In this document: positions 17,443 to 25,496 of the stretch, one piece after another
Layout: each line of letters begins with the position of its first letter
Position numbering within the stretch: position 1 is the stretch's first letter
Source of the DNA: Palsa-1392 sp963819975
GTDB lineage: Bacteria > Verrucomicrobiota > Verrucomicrobiia > Chthoniobacterales > UBA10450
Assembly (NCBI GenBank): GCA_963819975.1
Contig: CAWFYE010000009.1
Location: 124,001 to 188,000 of the forward strand
Reading direction: 5' to 3'
Length of the DNA stretch: 64,000 nt
Notes under the pieces: generated by a model
What the model was told of the DNA's origin: nothing
Database searches by the model: none
Seen by the model: only the letters and a program-made list of their open reading frames with translations
Position numbers and translations under genes: made by a program

Positions 17443-18837
17443 CTAATCCGCATCACGTCCGTACCAATCCACCCTGCGCGTCACAAACATCACCAACGCG
17501 AGCAGAACGAACAGCGCCGTCGAACCCATCAGGAGCGCATAGTCCTGCTGCCTCAAAGTGATGTAGAGAAAAGTGTAAACGCCCGCCAGCCCAGCGCCGA
17601 TCATCAGAGTCCGCATCCCGCCGCCGAGGAAAAAATTGCAGTACCAGGTGATGAGCACGGTCGAGGCAATCGCCGCGACGAGATAGGCGAACCCGAAGCC
17701 GATGAACTCCGAGATTGAGAGGAGCAGGAGATAGAATAGGCAAAGCGCTGCGCCGACCATCAGATATTGAAACGGATGGATCCGCTGCCGGGCCGTCACT
17801 TCAAAAAGGAAAAATGTGGTGAAGACAAGGACGAGAAAAAGCACGCCATATTTGATCGATCGCTCGACGAAGCGATAGGCGTCGAGAATGGAAAGAAAGT
17901 CCGCACCGAAAAGTGAGGCCGAGACCGTCTTCTCATTGAAGCGCTCGTTCCCGTTCAGGCTCGTCCACATCTGCGGATAATCGCGGCCGTAGTAGGAGAC
18001 CTTCCACTTCGCCTCGAAGCCATCGGGCCGGACGGATCGCTCGGCCGGCAGGAACGCACCGCGAAAACCGGGATCCGGCCAGTTCGATTTCAGCTCCACG
18101 TCGTTCCGGACACCGAACGGCGCAAAGTAAACTCCGCCGCTTCCGTTCACATCGAGGGCAATCGAAAAGTCGGTGGCCGTGGCGAGCGGTTGATTGAGGG
18201 TGAGCAACGCCGTCGCGCCGGTCGTGTAGCCGGGGAGTTGCGACCCGGGTTGGAGCGAGAGCTTGTTCGCGTTCCAATCAAGCACCAGCCCTTCACGTGT
18301 CCCGCGCAGATCGCTGACCGCGATCGTGACGAAGGCATCGCGCCACTGCACGTCTTTGAGGTCGATCTTGAGGGCGCCGAAATCCGGCGTGGCAAATTTC
18401 CCGGAGATTTTGAGCTGTGCTCGGAAGACCGCCGCATCGTAAATCCCGCGGTGCAAAGTCTGGGTCTGCGCATCGCTCACAACCTGGAGTGATTCGGGGA
18501 GAAAAAAGGCAGTGGCGACCAACATTTCCTCCACCTCGCGCCGCTCCACATGCCCGTCGGGCATCGTGGTGTCTTTCATCGACTTAAATTTGTATTGGAA
18601 GGGAACGCCGAGCACGGGGCCGATGATGTTTTGCGTTTTGCCCCACGAATCGGTGATCTCGCTGACGGCCTCGTTGCGCCGCTCGAGCCGATCACTCAGA
18701 ACGCCGCGGATCATGGCGAGCGGAATCAGCATGACGAGAATGAGCGCGCCGACGCCGAAAAGTTTGAAAAGGGTGCTATTGCGCCGCAGAAAAGAAGGCG
18801 AGCGCGGCAACGGGGGCGGCGGCTGCAATTCGGGCAT
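17443..18837 (-). CDS. creD: CreD-like inner membrane protein
   Basis: A 464-residue CreD (Cet) family protein. One N-terminal membrane helix (about 23-45) is followed by a large periplasmic domain with the family blocks IIGPVLGVPF, GIYDAAVFRAQLKISGKF and FRGAFLPAERS. Five or six helices follow at the C-terminus, including the family block HPFQYLMVGAALCLFYLLLL. In enterobacteria CreD is a CreBC target affecting envelope integrity. No creBC genes are near, so regulation is probably different here. It is the first gene of a minus-strand operon and is divergent from the cupin gene, sharing a 94-base promoter region. Confidence 0.88.
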   Translation of the reverse strand: MPELQPPPPLPRSPSFLRRNSTLFKLFGVGALILVMLIPLAMIRGVLSDRLERRNEAVSEITDSWGKTQNIIGPVLGVPFQYKFKSMKDTTMPDGHVERREVEEMLVATAFFLPESLQVVSDAQTQTLHRGIYDAAVFRAQLKISGKFATPDFGALKIDLKDVQWRDAFVTIAVSDLRGTREGLVLDWNANKLSLQPGSQLPGYTTGATALLTLNQPLATATDFSIALDVNGSGGVYFAPFGVRNDVELKSNWPDPGFRGAFLPAERSVRPDGFEAKWKVSYYGRDYPQMWTSLNGNERFNEKTVSASLFGADFLSILDAYRFVERSIKYGVLFLVLVFTTFFLFEVTARQRIHPFQYLMVGAALCLFYLLLLSISEFIGFGFAYLVAAIASTVLITWYCNFFLGGGMRTLMIGAGLAGVYTFLYITLRQQDYALLMGSTALFVLLALVMFVTRRVDWYGRDAD

Positions 18838-18931
18838 GGTGGGAGATTGAACGGGGCGGCCGTTTTAGGCAAATAAAGTTGATTGGCAGTGCGACTTGGA
18901 AACTTTTGAAATCTCCGGCATGCTTTGACCT

Positions 18932-19279
18932 GTGAGCGAACAAGAGAATCCCTGGATCGACATCGCACCCGGCATCAAGCGGCGCACGATCGCGGCCGGG
19001 GCGACGATGTATCAGATGCGCGCGGAACTCGCCGCCGGCAGCCGGTTGCCCGAGCACGCGCATCCACAGGAACAGATCGCCCATGTCGTTAAGGGCCGGA
19101 TGAAAATGTTCGTCGCCGGCGTGCCGCACGAGATGGCGGCGGGCGACGCGATTTACCTCGCGAGCAACGTGCCGCACCGCGTCGAAACAATCGAGGACAC
19201 GACCGTGATCGACACTTTTAGTCCACCGCGCGATGACTATCTCGCGCTCGACGAAGAGGCGCGCCGCGCCACGGAATGA
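18932..19279 (+). CDS. Cupin domain protein
   Basis: Small single-domain cupin of 115 residues. Metal ligands are in PEHAHPQEQIAHVVKG (motif 1, His-x-His and Glu) and GDAIYLASNVPHRVE (motif 2). Start GTG at 18932. The stop overlaps the next ATG (ATGA at 19276-19279), so the two genes are translationally coupled. Substrate unknown; candidates are sugar or amino-acid derived small molecules. It opens the plus-strand run that ends in the kynurenine-pathway genes. Confidence 0.85.
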   Translation: MSEQENPWIDIAPGIKRRTIAAGATMYQMRAELAAGSRLPEHAHPQEQIAHVVKGRMKMFVAGVPHEMAAGDAIYLASNVPHRVETIEDTTVIDTFSPPRDDYLALDEEARRATE

Positions 19280-20460
19280 AAATCATTTCCGGCGGCCAAA
19301 CCGGCGTCGATCGCGCCGCGCTCGACGCTGCCATGTCGTTAGGCGTGTCCTCTGGCGGGTTTTGTCCGGCCGGGCGGCTGGCGGAGGACGGCATCATCCC
19401 GCCGCAGTATCCGGTCGAGGAATTGCCCGGCAGCGGCTACGTCGAGCGCACCGCGCGTAACGTGCGGGACGGGGATGGTACCGTGATCATCCATCTTGGT
19501 CTACTCCAGGGCGGAACGAAGGCGACGGCAGACTTCTGCTGCGAAATGAAGAAGGCATCGCTTCTCATCGACGCGAGTGCGATTGCGCCTAACGATGCGG
19601 CAACGCGCGTCGCGGAGTTCGTGCGGAAGAATCAGATAGCGACACTGAACGTGGCCGGTCCACGCGCCAGCGAATGGCCGCAGGGCTACGACTTTGCACG
19701 GGAGACGCTCACGATCGTTCTTGGGCAAGCCGCTCCTGGCGGCGCGCCAAAGATTTCGTTCGTCATCCCGGCGCATAACGAAGAGCACGAATTGCCGGAG
19801 ACGCTGCGCGCACTGCGCTCCGCTGCTGACGCGGCTGGAGAAACGTACGAGGTGATCGTGGTCGACGACGCTTCGACCGATGCGACGGCCAAGATTGCCC
19901 GGAATTTTGCCGCACGCGTCATCTCAATCGAACGCCGGCAGATCGCAGCCTCACGTAATGCCGGCGCGTGTGCCGCCTGGGGCGAGATTCTGTTTTTCGT
20001 CGATGCCGACACGCACATCGCGCCGAGCCATACAAAGGGAGCGCTCGATGCCCTTGCTCAAGGTTGTGTCGGCGGCGGTGCGCGGGTCGACATGGAAGGA
20101 CGCCTCTCACTCTTCACACGTGTGTTGCTGCGCGTTTTCTGCGTCGTCTACTTCGGAACAGGATTTGGAGCGGGCGCATTTCTCTTCGTCCGGCGCGCGG
20201 TTTTCGAAGATGTGGGCGGCTTCGACGAGCAATACTTCGCCGGCGAAGAAGTCTATTTCAGCCTTGCACTCCGAAGGCGGGGGCGATTCAAGATCCTGCG
20301 CGAGCCGGTCATTACCTCGGCGCGCAAGCTGCGGATGCATCGCCCGGGCGTTCTGCTCGCGCAGACGTTCTTCATCTTGTTGCGCGGGCCGCGCGCACTG
20401 CGGACGCGCGACAAACTGGCGGTCTGGTACGACGGGAAACGCGAACGCCCGGCCATTTGA
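19276..20460 (+). CDS. Fusion of a YpsA-like molybdenum-carrier domain and a family 2 glycosyltransferase
   Basis: One uninterrupted frame of 394 residues. Residues 1 to about 150 form a YpsA/putative molybdenum-carrier (SLOG-type Rossmann) domain: IISGGQTGVDRAALDAA, GWxPAG-like SGGFCPAGRLAEDG, then GLLQGGTKATADFC. Residues about 157-394 form a GT2 nucleotide-sugar transferase: ISFVIPAHNEEHELPETL, VDDASTDAT, the metal-binding FFVDADTHI near 242, and GGFDEQYFAGEEVYFS. Hydrophobic stretches near 285-300 and 360-375 suggest membrane contact. The joint is short (APGGAPK) and in frame. I know both families separately, but this order in one chain is unusual. It overlaps the cupin stop by 4 bases. 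The acceptor and the role of the first domain are unknown. Confidence 0.82.
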   Translation: MKIISGGQTGVDRAALDAAMSLGVSSGGFCPAGRLAEDGIIPPQYPVEELPGSGYVERTARNVRDGDGTVIIHLGLLQGGTKATADFCCEMKKASLLIDASAIAPNDAATRVAEFVRKNQIATLNVAGPRASEWPQGYDFARETLTIVLGQAAPGGAPKISFVIPAHNEEHELPETLRALRSAADAAGETYEVIVVDDASTDATAKIARNFAARVISIERRQIAASRNAGACAAWGEILFFVDADTHIAPSHTKGALDALAQGCVGGGARVDMEGRLSLFTRVLLRVFCVVYFGTGFGAGAFLFVRRAVFEDVGGFDEQYFAGEEVYFSLALRRRGRFKILREPVITSARKLRMHRPGVLLAQTFFILLRGPRALRTRDKLAVWYDGKRERPAI

Positions 20461-20518
20461 CGAATTGCCGGTTGAGTCGGCGGGCGTCGAAGCTTAGAGA
20501 AAAGTAGAACTCTGGCCT

Positions 20519-21055
20519 ATGGAAACAAAAGTACAACCCGCGATTGACCTAACGAACTGGATTGAAGAGCACAAAGACAAGTTCAAACCGCCAGTCAGCA
20601 ACCAATACCTTTACGATGGGCGCGACTTTTTTGTCATGGTGATCAAGGGTCCGAACGCGCGAAACGATTTTCACCTCGTTGATTCGGAGGAATATTTCTA
20701 CCAGCTCAAGGGCGACATCAAGGTGCGCACCCGTGAAGGCGATAAGATCGTCGACAACCTTGTGCGCGAGGGCGAAACCTTCTTCATCCCGCCTAACGTC
20801 CCGCATGCTCCGGTTCGCCCACCCGACACGATCGGGGTGGTGGTCGAACGGCGCCGCCCGTCCGGTGAACACGAGCACGTCATCTTCTACTGCGAGAATT
20901 GCGGCGCGCTGGTCGAGGACATCGACTTCGATTGCGCCGACATCGTGGAGCATTTCAGCCAGGCGATGCTCGATTTCTGGAACGACGATGAACGGCGCAC
21001 CTGCAAGAAGTGCGGCCAGAAAGTCGAACAGCCCGGTCCGACCAAGCCGTTTTGA
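20519..21055 (+). CDS. nbaC: 3-hydroxyanthranilate 3,4-dioxygenase
   Basis: Opens the ring of 3-hydroxyanthranilate to 2-amino-3-carboxymuconate semialdehyde. At 178 residues it is normal for the bacterial cupin enzyme. Visible: PPVSNQYLYDGRDFFVMVI at the start, the iron-site region FHLVDSEEYFYQLKG, FFIPPNVPHAPVRP, and the C-terminal rubredoxin-like second metal site, CENCG near 125 and CKKCG near 165. It is followed 79 bases later by ACMSD, the next enzyme of the pathway. ACCTAACGA occurs at 20547 near the start codon. Confidence 0.93.
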   Translation: METKVQPAIDLTNWIEEHKDKFKPPVSNQYLYDGRDFFVMVIKGPNARNDFHLVDSEEYFYQLKGDIKVRTREGDKIVDNLVREGETFFIPPNVPHAPVRPPDTIGVVVERRRPSGEHEHVIFYCENCGALVEDIDFDCADIVEHFSQAMLDFWNDDERRTCKKCGQKVEQPGPTKPF

Positions 21056-21078
21056 TGGATAAATCGCCCGATGGAGAG

Positions 21079-21095
21079 GCGGCTGTGTCAGCCGC
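21079..21095. repeat. Perfect short hairpin between HAAO and ACMSD genes
   Basis: GCGGCTG-tgt-CAGCCGC, a 7-bp stem with a 3-base loop in the 79-base gap. No T-run follows, so it is a weak terminator at best. It may be a REP-like element or an mRNA processing or stability site. Confidence 0.5.
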
Positions 21096-21134
21096 ACCCG
21101 CTCGGCTACCGGACGCACGCCCGCGCCATCCACG

Positions 21135-22190
21135 GTGAAGATCGATCTCCACACCCACATCCTGCCGCGCGAATGGCCCGACCTCGACGCCAGGTACGGC
21201 TATCCCGGGTTCGTTAGGATGGAACATCACCGACCCTGCTGCGCGCGGATGATGATCGGCGACCGCTTCTTTCGCGAGATCGGGGATAACGCGTGGGATC
21301 CGAAACGCCGGATCGAGGAATGCGATCGCACCGGAGTCGCGGTGCAGGTCCTTTCCACAGTCCCGGTCATGTTCAGCTATTGGGCGAAACCGGCCGATGG
21401 GCTCGATCTTTCTCGCCAACTCAACGATCACATCGCCGAAGTCGTTAGGGCGCATCCTGCCCGGTTCGCTGGTCTGGGCACGATTCCGTTGCAGGACCCG
21501 GAGCTGGCCGCAGGCGAGTTGGTGCGGTGTGTGCGCGAGTTGGGGTTACGTGGAGTCGAGATCGGCTCGCACGTCGACGCGAACGAATACTGTGACCAAA
21601 AAGATTGTCGCAACCTCGACGATCGCTCGCTCGATGCGGTCTGGGGCGCGGCCGAGGAAGTTGGCGCCGCGGTCTTCATCCACCCGTGGGACATGGTGGG
21701 AAAAAACCGGATGCCCAAATACTGGCTGCCCTGGCTCGTCGGGATGCCGGCGGAAACTTCCCTCGCGATTTGCTCGATGATTTTCGGCGGAGTCTTCGAA
21801 CGCTTCCCTTATCTGCGAGTCGCTTTCGCCCATGGCGGCGGCGCTTTTCCGATCACGATCGGCCGCATCGAGCACGGCTTTAATGTCCGGCCCGACCTGG
21901 TGGCGATCGACAACCAGATCAATCCACGCCATTACCTCGCGCGCCTCGATGAACGGGGCGAGCAGACTCCGGCCCGTTTCTACGTCGATTCGTTAGTCCA
22001 CGATCCCGACGCGCTTCGTTTGCTTTGCAAACTTTTCGGAACCCAGCGAATCGCGCTCGGCTCCGATTACCCCTTTCCATTGGGCGAAGCGCACCCGGGC
22101 GAAATGATCGAATCGATGGCCGATTTTTCGGTGGACGAACAGACGCGCCTCCTGAGCGGAACGGCCCGCGAATTCCTTGCTCTGAGTTGA
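21135..22190 (+). CDS. nbaD: 2-amino-3-carboxymuconate-6-semialdehyde decarboxylase (ACMSD)
   Basis: Amidohydrolase-superfamily decarboxylase of 351 residues that removes CO2 from the HAAO product. Metal ligands: HTHILP at the N-terminus (His 6 and 8), the conserved HPWDMVG region near 182, and GSDYPFPLGE with the metal Asp near 310. PARFAGLGTIPLQDPE and FAHGGGAFPITIGRI are typical of ACMSD. Start GTG at 21135. Directly follows HAAO, which fixes its identity better than similarity alone. A diverged copy of its last ~20 codons lies just downstream. Confidence 0.92.
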   Translation: MKIDLHTHILPREWPDLDARYGYPGFVRMEHHRPCCARMMIGDRFFREIGDNAWDPKRRIEECDRTGVAVQVLSTVPVMFSYWAKPADGLDLSRQLNDHIAEVVRAHPARFAGLGTIPLQDPELAAGELVRCVRELGLRGVEIGSHVDANEYCDQKDCRNLDDRSLDAVWGAAEEVGAAVFIHPWDMVGKNRMPKYWLPWLVGMPAETSLAICSMIFGGVFERFPYLRVAFAHGGGAFPITIGRIEHGFNVRPDLVAIDNQINPRHYLARLDERGEQTPARFYVDSLVHDPDALRLLCKLFGTQRIALGSDYPFPLGEAHPGEMIESMADFSVDEQTRLLSGTAREFLALS

Positions 22191-22205
22191 TCAGCAATTG
22201 AGTTG

Positions 22206-22271
22206 CTCTCACAGGAAGATAAGACGCGCCTCCTGAGCGGGAGCGCGCGCGAATTTCTCGGGTTGGCCTGA
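22206..22271 (+). pseudogene. Orphan C-terminal remnant of a second ACMSD-like gene
   Basis: In frame it reads LSQEDKTRLLSGSAREFLGL plus A and a stop, against TRLLSGTAREFLALS at the end of the intact ACMSD gene 81 bases upstream. The DNA is similar but diverged (several substitutions), so this is not a recent tandem duplication but the tail of a related gene, left after deletion or recombination. Confidence 0.6.
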
Positions 22272-22462
22272 CTAAGTGGCTCAGAACTCATCGCCCTCCC
22301 GGATGTTTCCTTGGTCAAGGAGGTAGTATGCACGGACCGTCCCGAACCTATCCCCCGCCTAGCAGTTCGTGCAAGATTCAAGCGCTGATCCCGCCAAATG
22401 TTCGGGCGTGTAATCGTAGGTCGGCACGACTAACTGAACGGTGCCGGCGGAAGCGAACGAGG

Positions 22463-22515
22463 TGCTGATATCTCCGTTACCGACGTGCCCGTCTCCGTTC
22501 ACATTGCCGATCAAG
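22463..22515 (-). other. Short dockerin-like coding remnant
   Basis: The minus strand reads LIGNVNGDGHVGNGDIS, resembling the calcium-binding loop of dockerin type I repeats, followed by about 35 residues to a stop near 22360. There is no start and no second repeat. Probably a fragment of an extracellular protein gene. Low certainty. Confidence 0.25.
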
Positions 22516-22562
22516 AAGCATCGCCCGCATCAATGGCACACCGGGCCGCGTCATCCTTAGCT

Positions 22563-22778
22563 TGGAACGGCCAGCTGGGCGCGCGTAACTATGAGGTCAG
22601 TCGACGACTGACCTCACCGGCGCGTCGGGTTGGGTGAATGCACCCAGCATGCCGGGCAAGACTCGGCTCAACGTGGGATGGCCTCGTCAGCGAGACGAGA
22701 TATGCCTTCCGCATCCGGGCTTGTGGTAACGCGGAGCCGGGACCTTGGAGCAGCCCAGTGCAGCAGATGGCACCCTAA
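22563..22778 (+). pseudogene. Fibronectin type III domain remnant
   Basis: The 3' part reads TWDGLVSETRYAFRIRA, then CGNAEPGPWSSPVQQMAP and stop TAA (22776-22778). This is the usual ending (G-P-W-S-x-P-x-x-x-M-A-P) of small FN3 proteins common in this phylum. Further 5', in a shifted frame, WVNAPSMPGKTR continues the domain. So at least one frameshift, and no start. An intrinsic terminator follows at the distance expected for the lost gene. Confidence 0.5.
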
Positions 22779-22806
22779 GCGCGGCGATTATCTCGCTCCA
22801 CTCAGC

Positions 22807-22840
22807 AAACCGGCGTGTCCAGCAATGGGCACGCCGGTTT
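22807..22840 (+). terminator. Strong intrinsic terminator hairpin
   Basis: An 11-bp perfect stem, AAACCGGCGTG (22807-22817) and CACGCCGGTTT (22830-22840), around a 12-base loop, followed by TGCTTT. It lies 28 bases after the FN3 remnant stop and very probably terminated that gene. From 22841 to 23063 I see nothing. Confidence 0.75.
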
Positions 22841-23063
22841 TGCTTTGCCTGGTTGTGCCGAGGTGCAAAAAACGGCCCACTGAAGGGGCGCCACAGTTTG
22901 CAGGCCGCGGGTTGAACTGCGAACAAGCTCATAATCGCCGCCTTGATATAAATCGCGTCCTCAAACTCTAGCCGCGTTGGTCGAGCGATCACGCGATCTT
23001 TCCGCGCAAAGTTCAAACGTCAAATGTAGAGATACGGCCGCGCTCACCCGATCCCCTTTGCCA

Positions 23064-24847
23064 TCACTGAGCGCGCTCGGTTGGTAGCTGTCGTTTCCAT
23101 GGGATCCATGCGCGATCTCTAGAGGTTTCTTCCTGGTGCGATTTCCAGCGGGCTGATAGGATCGCGGCGCGACTTAGGTATCCCACCATGCGAGTGCTAT
23201 CCTGCGGGTCGACGACGGGCAATCCTCCGACATCGTGCAGCAGAAGTTTGTGTACGGCGTTGTGCAACGTTTCTGCCGGATAAGTGACGACGAGGCTTTT
23301 TGAAGCGGCGTCGAGCACCGTCATCGCCTGGGCCGCAGTCTCCGAGGCGCGGATAAGGTCCCCGCGCGTAATGATCCCGAGCAAGCGACCCGCTTCGTCG
23401 ACTACCGGGTGCGCGTGCTTTCGCGCATACAGATCATCGTGAGCGGCGACGCGCCGGGCCAGTTCCGCGCGGGGCATCGCGGCGGGGATGGTGGTAACGG
23501 AGGTTTCCATTACCTTGCTGACCAAGGTATGCTCGAAGATGTCGGCGCCAAATTCTGCCGGCACGCGTACTCCGCGGCGCTCGATTTTCTCGGTCATGAT
23601 GGACGTCCGTCCCAAAGCGCGCACAACGAGCAGCGCGACGGCGCAGGAAGCGAGCAACGGAAACAACGCCGCCGCCTGCCCAGTGGTCTCGTAGGCAAAA
23701 ACTGCCGAGGCCAGGATGGCTTGCGACGCTCCGCCAAAGACGCACGCCATCCCGACGAGGGCGGCCAGGTGAACATCCAGGCTCGGCACAAGAGCTTGAA
23801 CGACGAGTCCGGCGATCAGCCCGAGGCCGCTCCCGATGGTCATGAGCGGCGCGAGCGTGCCGCCGGAGGTGCCGCTGCCAAGCGCGACGCTCCAGGAGAG
23901 GAACTTAAGCGAGCATAACGCCACGACCGCAAGCGCGGGCAAGGCCCCGGCGAGATTGAGAGTGATGTTACTGTAGCCAACCCCGAGCGTTCTCGGCTCG
24001 AAGTAGCCGATGGCGCCGACGACGATGCCTCCGAGCGCAGGCCACCACATCCAATGGATGGGGAGCTTCTCGAAGACCTCCTCCACCAGGTAAACCGCCT
24101 TGCTGATGGCGAAAGCAAAGACACCCATGACCGCCCCGATGGCGAGGAGGGCAAAAAAGCTGAAACAGTCGGCGCCGACAAAACCTCGGGCATGGCGAAG
24201 ACCGGTTTGCTGCCCAGCCAGGAGGTGCGCAGAACCGTCGCCACCGTGACTGCGAGAGCCACCGGAATAAGAGAGCGCGCCTTGAATTCAAAGAGCAACA
24301 ACTCGATCGCGAGCAGCACTGCCGAGAGCGGGCTGCCAAACGTCGCCGCCATCCCAGCTGCGGCGCCCGCGGCGAGGAGCGTCTTGCGATCGCTGGCCGA
24401 AGTCGGTAGCAGCTGGCCGAGGACCGAACCGCTCGCGCCGCCGGTGGCGATAATCGGCCCTTCGGCCCCGAACGGGCCGCCTGTGCCGATGGAGATGGCG
24501 GCCGAGAGCGGCTTCAGCCAGGTAAGCCGCGCGGGTATCCGGCTCGCATTCTCGAGCACCTGCTCCATTGCCTCGGGAATGCCGTGACCACGAATGGCAG
24601 CGGAACCGTAGCGCGCCATCATGCCGACAAGCAGTCCGCCCACCACCGGCACCAGAACGACCCAGAGCCCAAGATGATAACCAATCGGCGTCAGCGTCTC
24701 GTGCGTAAATCTGCCGAAGAAGGCGAAGGAGGTGATGACGCCGATCAACCAGAGAAGGAACTGGGCAACCGGCGCCATGATCGCACCCAAGCCGATGGCG
24801 AGAATCGAAAGCCAGACGAGCCGGCTCGTGTCAGTGAGGCGCGACAC
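23064..24847 (-). pseudogene. CLC-type chloride channel/antiporter with CBS domains, frameshifted
   Basis: Through one frameshift it spans about 594 residues, the normal size for a bacterial CLC with C-terminal CBS pair. First frame (GTG at 24845-24847): selectivity-filter block TGGPFGAEGPI with GxFxP-like neighbours, and GMAATFGSPLSAVLLAIELL. Second frame: SGTSGGTLAPLMTIGSGLG, FGGASQAILASAVFAYETTG, then two CBS domains (HPVVDEAGRLLGIITRGDL and GGLPVVDPQDSTRMVGYLSR). The frames part between about 24150 and 24195. The run of six T (minus strand) there is a likely slip point, and one base restores it. Sequencing error or true lesion cannot be told apart. It begins 2 bases after the marR-type gene, so they form an operon. 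Confidence 0.75.
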
Positions 24848-24849
24848 GG

Positions 24850-25251
24850 TTAGAGGCGTTTCACCCTTTCGAGCAGATCGACGAGGAGCGGTCCGGCCGT
24901 TCGCAGTTCCTTGCGATGCGCAGCTGCCACCTTGCCCAGCAGCCTCCGCCCCAGGGGCGTTAACTTCACAAAGACCTGGCGTCGATCCTCCGCCGAGGCA
25001 TGACGCTCGATCAGCTCCGCTTTTTCCAGCCGGTCAGCCAGGCCGACCGCGCTGTGCGCGGTGATGTGGAGCTGCTCCGCCAACTCGCCTACCGTGATCT
25101 CGCGGCGACCCGGAGTGCCCTCGATCGCGAGGATGGCCTGATATTGCTGAGGCGTGAGCCCTTGCGCCCGCGCCGCCTCCTCACTAAAGGAAAGAAACTT
25201 CCGCACCGCGGAGCGGAAGGCGGCCAAGGTCTCGTACTCGATCTTCTTCAC
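24850..25251 (-). CDS. MarR family transcriptional regulator
   Basis: A 133-residue winged-helix regulator. Helix-turn-helix region ITVGELAEQLHITAHSAVGLADRLEKAELI (about 53-82) and wing HASAEDRRQVFVKLTPLGRRLL, the D-R-R of which is typical of MarR. Dimerises and binds palindromic DNA; effector unknown. A 15-bp palindrome lies 12 bases upstream of its start, which implies autoregulation. The CLC channel gene follows immediately, so the regulator probably controls that channel. Confidence 0.9.
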   Translation of the reverse strand: MKKIEYETLAAFRSAVRKFLSFSEEAARAQGLTPQQYQAILAIEGTPGRREITVGELAEQLHITAHSAVGLADRLEKAELIERHASAEDRRQVFVKLTPLGRRLLGKVAAAHRKELRTAGPLLVDLLERVKRL

Positions 25252-25263
25252 CCCATCGCGTTA

Positions 25264-25278
25264 TATCGTAATACGATA
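25264..25278. promoter_or_regulatory. MarR-type operator palindrome
   Basis: TATCGT-AAT-ACGATA, a perfect 6+3+6 inverted repeat, 12 bases upstream of the marR-type start. It is AT-rich against its GC-rich surroundings and has the size and form of known MarR/OhrR-type operators. Inference: binding here blocks transcription of marR-clc. Confidence 0.7.
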
Positions 25279-25496
25279 CAATGCAAGGCCGGGCTTCGAC
25301 GGAAAAAATGTCGACAATCTGCATTGATGGCCAATTCATCTAACGAGGATTGAGCCGCCGAGCGTAATCAATCTCTTGCTTCGAGGGGGCAGAGTTACAG
25401 AAAAGCGACTGGTGGCAAACTGGATGCTGCTTTTGGCCCATTGGCGTGCCGTGTGGTGAGGACAATGCGGGGCGACTGCTTTACAATTGCCACGGC

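Noticed and set aside
22630..22971. 113-codon plus-strand frame in the 22-23 kb gap
   Set aside because: It runs through the FN3 remnant in the wrong frame and across the terminator hairpin; no plausible protein.
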